Shown in pieces: positions 57,696 through 64,000 of a DNA stretch of 64,000 bases. Positions within the stretch are counted from its first letter, which is position 1; the number at the start of each line of letters is the position of its first letter. The DNA is from Acinetobacter tianfuensis (GTDB lineage: Bacteria > Pseudomonadota > Gammaproteobacteria > Pseudomonadales > Moraxellaceae): positions 1 through 64,000 of the forward strand of contig NZ_RAXV01000021.1 in the NCBI RefSeq assembly GCF_003611465.1. The letters run 5' to 3'. The position numbers and the translations under genes are program-made. Under the pieces are notes generated by a model, which saw only the letters and a list, made by a program, of their open reading frames with translations, did no database searches and was not told the DNA's origin.

Positions 57696-60600
57696 AAAAA
57701 CTTCCAAAAAACGCTACGCTGAAGATAGACGTCAATTCCAACGCAAAGAGCTAGAACAAAACTTACGTGCTGATGCTGAGAATGAACTTCAACAATATTT
57801 GGATGAACAAAAATTCTCAACTGAGGACTTAATTCAAGCCTATCCTGCGATTTATGAGTTTATTAAACGTAAAGCACCAAATTTGGCTTGGAAAAAATAT
57901 GCACATGAATTCTTCCGAACATATATCAAAGACCTCAATAAGAGCAATAACCTAGACTTCCCATTACCGTATCTCACCTTTGAGATGAAACGCGATGAAC
58001 CAATTTTCACTTTGGATTGGATCCAGGCCGGTCATGAAATTGACATCATTATAGAAAAACTTTGGGACTACTGGATTCTTGCTCAAGATAGCTCGACGTT
58101 TTCTGATGATGAAATTATTGGGAATATTTTGCTATGCTCAATCCTGTATGGTGGGCTCAGTCAAACAGCATCATTAAATGCATTACTTGAACATTTAAAA
58201 AACCCGGCAAAGATTCAAAGAATTTGCAATTTAAACATCATCTTTTTAGAACCTGTATCACAGAGTTATGGTGATTTATTTATTGATGAAAAAACGATAC
58301 GAAAATCACGTAATTTTGTTCCAGATCAACTCACACGACTGTGGCTCATTCATTTCAACAGCAGACAAATTCGTGACATCAGTCTAAATGTGAATACATA
58401 TCTGCTCCAAATTTTTCAAAAAATTAATCACCCATATACCAGCAAGACTTTTAAATTTTTACGTGACTATTCAAACTTTAATTGGCTACAACTACAGAAT
58501 GCAGATATTGATCCTGCCCTCTCACAGTGTTTGTTAGAAAACACTCTCACGTGTGGTTTATCAGAACATGAGTTTGAAAACTTTGCTCTCCCAAAATTTA
58601 AAACTCAATTAACTGATGAAGTCGAACAAAATGTCTCTTCTACAGCCAAAGCTCTACCAGATTTCAATACGCCTGAAGCAGTAGAAAATGTGATATTTAT
58701 TCATAAAAACTTGCTGAAAATTATTCGTACATCATCAACGGATCAACCTATTGCTGAACTCATTATTGATTTTTTCCTGCGTCACCAAAAGCAATTTAAT
58801 GAGTTTTCTAAACGCATTGTGTTATGGCTCATCAGCCTCTACCGACCGAGTTTAAAGCAAATAAATGAACTCTCAGCCACCTTTAATTTTGATGCTGCTA
58901 AATACACTAGGTCATTTCCAGAAAATCAAAAACTAGCGGATAGTTCAATCTATACCTACTATACACGAATCGCAGAGCCCTTTTTAACTCATGCCTTACA
59001 GTACAGTGATGTCGACGAAGAGGTTAATGACCTGCTCTCAAAAATCTATCAACAAATCATTAGCAATACACGCCTTGCTAATGAGGTAGATCAACCTGAG
59101 GTTAAAAAATCCAAAGACCAAACCATCCATATACTGAAACGTTTTCACACCTTCCAACAAATTGTTTTTCAAGCAGACGATTTTGGGCTTGAATTTATTA
59201 CATCACAAAGTAGACCGCGTGCACGTATCATTGGGCACACAGCCTTCCAAATTATATTAAAGAAGTTAGATCAGCTATTACATGACCAATTCATCTCAAA
59301 CCATCACTATAAATTATTAAAAATCATTTATATTTTGGCCTATCGTACTGGTATGCGTATTAACGAAATACTTGGATTACGTGTAAAAGATATCGAGGGT
59401 TTAGATCTATTCTCTATCTGGGTTCAACCTTACGGTTCAAAAAAACAAGGGAATCAACATCTGCTCAAAACGGATAGTGCAGAACGGATTGTGCCTGCCT
59501 ACGCTTTACTTAAAGATGAGGAATACCAATTTTTTAGCGATTTTGTTGCTGAAAAACGTTTAGAGAATAAGAAAAGTTTATATTTATTCAGCAACTTGAA
59601 TGAAAATAAAAAACTGAATAAACACACTGTCACTGTACCTTTAAAGTTGATATTGAATCAGGTCTTTAAAGAACATCATTATTCATTTCACTCTTTTCGT
59701 CACACTGCAGCAAATCATTTATCGCTTTTACTCAATTGTGAATATGCACCACTTGTGCAAGAGCTGACTGACTATAGTAAAGATGAATATCAAAAAATTC
59801 GAGCTGAACTACTTCAAAATCAAAATGGTCAGAACCATTGGTTTGTAATCGCACATATTTTAGGGCATATAGAACCCGTTGAAACTTTCAAAAGTTATAT
59901 TCACTTAAGTTATCTCATTGCTGGTCAAAAGCTACTTAAACATCATCCAGATATGCCAAATGAGCTAGCTAAAAAAATCATGGGCCACAATGCAACGTTT
60001 AAAAATTTAGCCATTTCAAAGGATGAAAAAGACTTTAATTTTGATAAAAATCAGAGTGCTCTAGCCACAATATTATTGAATGATCAAACCAACTGGCTCG
60101 AAAGTAATGCAACTGACATTTTGAATGAACTCTCCTTACAATCACAGCAACCACATGATTTCTTTGCTTACTTTGCTGGGACAGAAGACTCGAAAATTTC
60201 ACTGAAACGCTTCTATGAAACCCTAAATCAGTTAGAAATTCACAATGATCCTCAATTTGTCTCTCAAAAAATGTGTTTATCTGAAGAGCTCGTCCATCAT
60301 TGGTATGAAAATGCTTTAAATTTAGCTGCTATCAAATCACAAAAAGGGAATCCACGTTTATTTAGTATTGCCAGTTCAACTCAGTTAAAGCCAGCAATGA
60401 TTGATACTGCTGAAGAGCTTCACGCTATGACTTACTTTTTTGAACAGCTACAGAAAATAGCTCGTAAAAATCCGACACAAATTGAGTTCGTCCTGAATTT
60501 ATTTTTAAGTCGAGTTACCGCTTCACACACCGGTATCCATTACCGCTGGAAGGATATCGATCAACTCGAATATTTTCACTCCCAAGTTAAAGCTTTATTT

Positions 60601-60912
60601 CCTGCCAAATTTTGGCATTTACTTGGACAAGATTTACTTACCAATCTAGATGCTAAAAAACAGCCTCAACTTTTCAAATTAGCAAAAGCATCAACAGATA
60701 AACACCCGTCGACACAAGAGGATTTTCCTCGTTTACAACTCTATTCAGTTAAAGATGGTCATGCACTTGCTGCATTTAAATTTTGCTTACATCTAGCCTG
60801 TATTGGCCGTCCAAAATCTATTCAGCTTAATAAGTTAGATGACATGATTCCTGATACTGTACATAAACCGCTAGCTGTATTACAGCAACAGGAGCTTCTA
60901 GAAGCTGATTAG
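57679..60912 (+). CDS. very large tyrosine recombinase
   Basis: A 1077-residue protein starting at ATG 57679 (the frame also has a TTG at 57664). The catalytic domain is in the middle: Arg560 in RTGMRINEILGL, a Lys in GSKKQGNQHLLK, HSFRHTAANHL with His671 and Arg674, LGHIEPVETFKSY with His730 and nucleophile Tyr740. All six catalytic positions appear intact. A helical N-terminal part (550 residues) and a C-terminal part (330 residues) flank it, far beyond the normal 300-450 residues. With the two preceding genes it forms an operon that probably moves or circularises DNA. Confidence 0.88.
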   Translation: MSSLNKKTSKKRYAEDRRQFQRKELEQNLRADAENELQQYLDEQKFSTEDLIQAYPAIYEFIKRKAPNLAWKKYAHEFFRTYIKDLNKSNNLDFPLPYLTFEMKRDEPIFTLDWIQAGHEIDIIIEKLWDYWILAQDSSTFSDDEIIGNILLCSILYGGLSQTASLNALLEHLKNPAKIQRICNLNIIFLEPVSQSYGDLFIDEKTIRKSRNFVPDQLTRLWLIHFNSRQIRDISLNVNTYLLQIFQKINHPYTSKTFKFLRDYSNFNWLQLQNADIDPALSQCLLENTLTCGLSEHEFENFALPKFKTQLTDEVEQNVSSTAKALPDFNTPEAVENVIFIHKNLLKIIRTSSTDQPIAELIIDFFLRHQKQFNEFSKRIVLWLISLYRPSLKQINELSATFNFDAAKYTRSFPENQKLADSSIYTYYTRIAEPFLTHALQYSDVDEEVNDLLSKIYQQIISNTRLANEVDQPEVKKSKDQTIHILKRFHTFQQIVFQADDFGLEFITSQSRPRARIIGHTAFQIILKKLDQLLHDQFISNHHYKLLKIIYILAYRTGMRINEILGLRVKDIEGLDLFSIWVQPYGSKKQGNQHLLKTDSAERIVPAYALLKDEEYQFFSDFVAEKRLENKKSLYLFSNLNENKKLNKHTVTVPLKLILNQVFKEHHYSFHSFRHTAANHLSLLLNCEYAPLVQELTDYSKDEYQKIRAELLQNQNGQNHWFVIAHILGHIEPVETFKSYIHLSYLIAGQKLLKHHPDMPNELAKKIMGHNATFKNLAISKDEKDFNFDKNQSALATILLNDQTNWLESNATDILNELSLQSQQPHDFFAYFAGTEDSKISLKRFYETLNQLEIHNDPQFVSQKMCLSEELVHHWYENALNLAAIKSQKGNPRLFSIASSTQLKPAMIDTAEELHAMTYFFEQLQKIARKNPTQIEFVLNLFLSRVTASHTGIHYRWKDIDQLEYFHSQVKALFPAKFWHLLGQDLLTNLDAKKQPQLFKLAKASTDKHPSTQEDFPRLQLYSVKDGHALAAFKFCLHLACIGRPKSIQLNKLDDMIPDTVHKPLAVLQQQELLEAD

Positions 60913-60947
60913 ATCACTAATCCATCCAATATTTACCATGAATGTTT

Positions 60948-61118
60948 CGAAGCTCTGCCTTAGATGAAACAGTACATGGCCTGTATAAAACGGAGGTGAT
61001 TGAATATTTAAAATCTGATTGGAATGGTTTGGCTCATGTAGAGTTTGCTACTTTGAATTGGGTTGATTGGTCCAATAAAAGGTTATACAGTGCAATTGGC
61101 TATGTATCACTTTTTTAG
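60948..61118 (+). pseudogene. C-terminal remnant of an IS3-family transposase
   Basis: The plus-strand frame reads SSALDETVHGLYKTEVIEYL, then AHVEFATLNWVDWSNKRLYS and IGYVSLF before a stop. This is the conserved end of the IS3-family OrfB (normally NALAE-x-INGLYK ... VEFATLEWVDWYN). Upstream catalytic residues are missing and no terminal repeats were seen. Confidence 0.8.
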
Positions 61119-61275
61119 TTTGAGGTATCTAATGATTGGTTTTCATACTTCATATTCAATTTCTTAAATTGTACTTATTAATCATTACAATACTGAAAAA
61201 AAGCAAAAGTCATTAGAATGGCTTTCGCTTAACAATAATGGGACCGAACTAAAAGATCAGCTCAATCGATTCTCT

Positions 61276-61842
61276 TTATCCATTTATAATTGCGTTAAAT
61301 CTTGCAATCCATGATTGGGCATCATGAGAGTTTGCCGCAAAAAACTTGAACATAGGCTGCTCTGCATTATTCGTATTCACAACGATAGAATAGTGATTTC
61401 GTGAGATCTCTCTTCCGTCAGAACGCTGAATTGTATTTGTCTGTGTTTCTATACTCCAGCTGCGAATGTCGCTCAAATCAAAAATTATAATGCCTGTTAT
61501 CGTTTGGGCTGTAAAAGCAATTTTCCGCTGCACAGTATCAATCACTACGCCTGTCGCTGAATAATTGTCATTAAAACCATCCGCCTTCAAATAGCTCAAT
61601 TTGTGCTTATGCAGTCTTTTGGGCAATATATTGCTGATATATACCCTTCGAATCGGATAATAAATTAAAAATGAAATAACTAAATATAAGAAACCCACAA
61701 AGTAAAATAAGATATCTGCCTTCATTCCAGCATATGCCTTGAAAGCAAATAGCGTAACCAGAAAAAATATAAAATAGCCAAGTAAACTCTGCATAGAAGA
61801 CCAGGGCTGCTTCACTGAAACCGTTTTTATTACACAGGACAT
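61276..61842 (-). CDS. membrane protein with a C-terminal PH-like beta domain, unknown
   Basis: A 188-residue protein with two membrane helices (residues 18-40 and 45-65), then a cytoplasmic beta-rich domain (GVVIDTVQRKIAFTAQTITG, IIIFDLSDIRSWSIETQ, HDAQSWIARFNAII) that resembles a PH-like or DUF4755-type fold. Function unknown. It lies 38 bases downstream of the exported protein gene in the same direction, so both may form a unit. Confidence 0.7.
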   Translation of the reverse strand: MSCVIKTVSVKQPWSSMQSLLGYFIFFLVTLFAFKAYAGMKADILFYFVGFLYLVISFLIYYPIRRVYISNILPKRLHKHKLSYLKADGFNDNYSATGVVIDTVQRKIAFTAQTITGIIIFDLSDIRSWSIETQTNTIQRSDGREISRNHYSIVVNTNNAEQPMFKFFAANSHDAQSWIARFNAIING

Positions 61843-61880
61843 AACATAAAACTTTTAAAATAGATTATTAAAGAAGATTT

Positions 61881-62528
61881 TTATTGATTAGCTAAACCAT
61901 CATAACCACTAAGATTTGGCACTTTTGTCAGCAATTTACAGCCTTGAAATGCCCCCATATAATTCTTTATATATAAAGAAGCCAGAGAGAAACTTTCATT
62001 TCTTTCCTGAATATCTCCATATACGCCATAACTACATTTTTTATTGCCAATCCCTCTGTCCGTTATAATTACAGTGAGTTCATTGATATTTGGAACAGCA
62101 AAAACTTGTGCTCTTATGTCCTTTTCTTTGGATACTGTTTCAAGTAAAACAGACCAACTATCATCATTATCTCCTGGCGGCTCAGTGATCTCAGCAAGAG
62201 ATTCTATATCAAAGAAACGTCCATCAAATGGAGACGCTTTAAATGCCTTAATAACTCTATCCCTGAAAAACTGATCATGAGCATATAGTTCACTAAATGA
62301 AAAATTACATCCTGAAGGAAGACTCATATTTCCATCATCACTAATAATTAAATTATCTAAACATTTCTTAGAAACCATTTTTTTCAGACTACTTGTCTTG
62401 TTTTTACTAGGCTTTACTTCAGGTGCTATGCCTGCATAAGCATTACCACTTACATGAAGTACCAAAGTCATACTAGATAGCAACAGTAAATTTTTAACTC
62501 CCTGTTTCCCTTTATTAAATTTCCCCAT
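61881..62528 (-). CDS. exported protein of unknown function
   Basis: A 215-residue protein with a Sec signal peptide (GVKNLLLLSSMTLVLHVSGN, likely cut after AYA). The mature part has three or four Cys and no recognised family (SGCNFSFSELYAHDQFFRDR). The start is preceded by AGAGGG. It is divergent from the XRE regulator at 62672, whose operators lie in the shared region, so the regulator could control it. Confidence 0.72.
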   Translation of the reverse strand: MGKFNKGKQGVKNLLLLSSMTLVLHVSGNAYAGIAPEVKPSKNKTSSLKKMVSKKCLDNLIISDDGNMSLPSGCNFSFSELYAHDQFFRDRVIKAFKASPFDGRFFDIESLAEITEPPGDNDDSWSVLLETVSKEKDIRAQVFAVPNINELTVIITDRGIGNKKCSYGVYGDIQERNESFSLASLYIKNYMGAFQGCKLLTKVPNLSGYDGLANQ

Positions 62529-62625
62529 TTCAGCCCTCTTTTTTTGATATATGAATTTATTTCCTTAAATAAAATTATCTGTGTTAAGGATAAAAATTAC
62601 ATATTATTAACATATTAGCAGAATT

Positions 62626-62670
62626 TGCACCTAAAACAGGTGCATCCTAACACGCACCTATTATAGGTGC
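62626..62670. promoter_or_regulatory. two palindromic operators in front of the XRE gene
   Basis: GCACCT-N5-AGGTGC occurs twice: TGCACCTAAAACAGGTGCA (62626-62644) and GCACCTATTATAGGTGC (62654-62670), centres 27 bp apart. The second ends one base before the ATG at 62672, so binding would block the start of transcription or translation. Confidence 0.8.
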
Positions 62671-62671
62671 A

Positions 62672-62929
62672 ATGAATAATATTACTTTATCAATTCACTC
62701 AGATGAGTATGTTTGGCTGCGTAAGCTTTTCATTCAAAAGAGAAATGAACTCGGACTTTCCCAAAGGGCGCTGGCAGAGCGTTTAGGCATCATTTATTCA
62801 TTTGTTGGAAAAGTGGAAACAGGTGATCGAAAATTAGATATTTTTGAATTTATTCATTATTGTGAAGCTTTAGAATTAGATGCAAATGAAATTGTCAGCC
62901 AGCTCATTTTGTTAAAAAATAAAAGCTAA
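62672..62929 (+). CDS. XRE-family transcriptional regulator
   Basis: An 85-residue protein with a classical lambda-repressor-type helix-turn-helix: RNELGLSQRALAERLGIIYS, FVGKVETGDRKLD. Because one operator palindrome touches its start codon, self-repression is very likely; the arrangement recalls small controller (C) proteins of restriction-modification systems, though no restriction gene is directly attached. The mRNA may be leaderless or have the ribosome site AGGTG inside the operator. Confidence 0.88.
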   Translation: MNNITLSIHSDEYVWLRKLFIQKRNELGLSQRALAERLGIIYSFVGKVETGDRKLDIFEFIHYCEALELDANEIVSQLILLKNKS

Positions 62930-63077
62930 AATTATTTCATTTTTTATATGGCCCCCTATAACTTGCCGTTAATCCTATAATTCTTAACATCCCCTGCACT
63001 CTCCCAACCTAGTCATATATTCTTTTCAAACAAACTAAAAAATGGAGATTTGCAATTCAATTACAGATACCGTGCTC

Positions 63078-63143
63078 AAAACTTTTCACTACCATCAGTA
63101 AGAATTATGTAGTAGAACCTAAAAAGCACTTTGTAATACGGAT
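63078..63143 (+). pseudogene. collapsed remnant of a DnaC-like gene
   Basis: Short blocks match the DnaC-like gene at 42132-42878 in the same order: ATACCGTGCT-N-AAAAC (near 63068, matching 42136), AAGAATTATGTAGT (63100, matching 42363) and CGGATAATCG (63139, matching 42875). The intervening sequence is lost, as after internal deletions. Positions are approximate. Confidence 0.4.
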
Positions 63144-63152
63144 AATCGAACA

Positions 63153-63491
63153 ATGACTAACAGTGAGAGGGTCTTAGCTAAAGCTGTTTTAGCAGCAGCC
63201 AAAAAAATGGGGCTAACATATGATCAGCTTGCCATGGTTCTTGGTATAGATTTATCAAGAATCAATATAGATTACTGCAAACTGTCATCACTACAAAAAG
63301 AAATTGCTCTAAAACTTATTCGTATAACAAATGCCCTAGATTCTCTTGTAGGTGGAGAGATATCAATGATGCAACACTTCATGAAATCTCCAAATAAAAT
63401 AACAAAAGGCATTCCATTGGATCAAATCCAGAATATTTCTGAGCTTGAAACTGTTTTACAATTTGTGGAAGGCCTCAAAGCGAAACCATAA
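63153..63491 (+). CDS. MbcA/ParS/Xre-type antitoxin-like protein, without toxin
   Basis: A 112-residue protein. The N-terminal half is an XRE-like helical domain (AAAKKMGLTYDQLAMVLGID), and the C-terminal half has the DUF2384 pattern of toxin-binding antitoxins (MQHFMKSPNKITKGIPLDQI, ETVLQFVEGLKAK). Partners are normally RES-domain toxins directly beside the antitoxin gene; none is found up to 64000. It is either an orphan antitoxin or its toxin was lost. Confidence 0.82.
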   Translation: MTNSERVLAKAVLAAAKKMGLTYDQLAMVLGIDLSRINIDYCKLSSLQKEIALKLIRITNALDSLVGGEISMMQHFMKSPNKITKGIPLDQIQNISELETVLQFVEGLKAKP

Positions 63492-64000
63492 TATATGCAA
63501 GGCTTCATTACTTATAAACTTGAGTTATAATCCGATATAATCATTCAAATTCACGGTATAAGAAGCATCATTTCTTAAGGTACACACTCTAGCGGACATT
63601 CCTATTTTGGACTTACAGCTTGAAATTTCCCTATAAGCATCAATATCTTAACTTAAGCCGTTCCAGTAAACAGCGCACTGGAACGGCTTTTTCGTGATTA
63701 TTCACGTTCCACGCCTGTTCTTTAATCAAAGTTCCACATCTTTGTGTAGTTTCATTTACCCCTAAAGCAGAAAAAAATGTCCAGATAAAACAAGAATAGA
63801 TGTCCAAGTAATTATTGATTTTGCATCAATAGACAGGCTAGCCTAATTCTAACAAGGATTGAAAATGCTAAATGCATATGAACTCTATTCAAATAATTTA
63901 AGGCAAAATCGAAACTTATAAATTTAATAATATTCAAAAAATCACTATAAAAATTTTGCTATATAGCGAATATTTGCCATAATTTATCAAAAATTTGCTA
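63492..64000. other. 509-base region without a convincing gene
   Basis: Contains the terminator-like stem at 63655-63694, a small palindrome ATTGAT-N5-ATCAAT (63814-63830) and a tiny 18-codon frame (ATG 63865) with AGGA six bases before it. The rest is AT-rich. No tRNA 3' repeat and no CRISPR-like pattern was found. Confidence 0.4.
63655..63694 (+). terminator. strong terminator near the window end
   Basis: AGCCGTTCCAGT, loop AAACAGCGC, ACTGGAACGGCTTTTT: a perfect 12-bp stem with T tract on the plus strand. No plus-strand gene ends just before it, apart from the antitoxin at 63491. Confidence 0.85.

Noticed and set aside
62672..62929. XRE gene as the controller of a local RM system
   Set aside because: The geometry fits, but the nearest restriction genes are more than 9 kb away and have their own operons.

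Overview
The window reads as a chromosome segment of a gammaproteobacterium of the family Moraxellaceae, most probably Acinetobacter. The reasons are the AT-leaning composition, the complete atpIBEFHAGDC operon, the zur-znuCB operon divergent from znuA, and the style of the VgrG. Species cannot be assigned from sequence reading alone.

Bases 1-39073 are mostly ordinary core genome. In order they hold: a lipoprotein gene and the F1Fo ATP synthase operon (minus strand); the zinc uptake locus with a clear Zur box; small enzymes and transporters; a Dyp-type peroxidase; a type VI secretion cluster of VgrG, a two-enzyme peptidoglycan hydrolase effector and a lipoprotein that is probably its immunity protein (13768-20126); an aminotransferase, a MATE pump and an SDR/TetR pair sharing a 20-bp palindrome; phoBR with a putative Pho box; a GST, OsmC and pirin group; a diguanylate cyclase; an orphan C5 DNA methyltransferase; guaA, followed by an unusual array of three hairpins; and YgiW-like, DedA, LysE, ParA, SirB2-like and BolA genes. 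This part ends with two identical tRNA-Gly(GCC) genes.

Bases 39074 to the window end look like a genomic island placed beside the tRNA-Gly pair. Its tRNA-proximal end carries an array of GTGACCA sites, a Cro-like repressor, an excisionase-like protein, a tyrosine integrase and a phage-like replication module (DUF1376 protein and DnaC-like loader). Next come an IS21-family remnant, a type I restriction-modification operon with an extra PD-(D/E)XK nuclease gene between hsdS and hsdR, a two-gene module coding for a methyltransferase/GIY-YIG nuclease fusion and an HNH nuclease, decayed gene copies, a three-gene module with two very large tyrosine-recombinase-like proteins, an IS3 remnant, two unknown envelope-type proteins, an XRE regulator with twin palindromic operators and an orphan MbcA/ParS-type antitoxin. 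No second att site was found, so the island may extend beyond base 64000.

The island is essentially a defence and mobility region. The strongest candidates for something undescribed are the methyltransferase-GIY-YIG plus HNH pair, the nuclease inserted in the type I operon, and the 224/757/1077-residue recombinase module.
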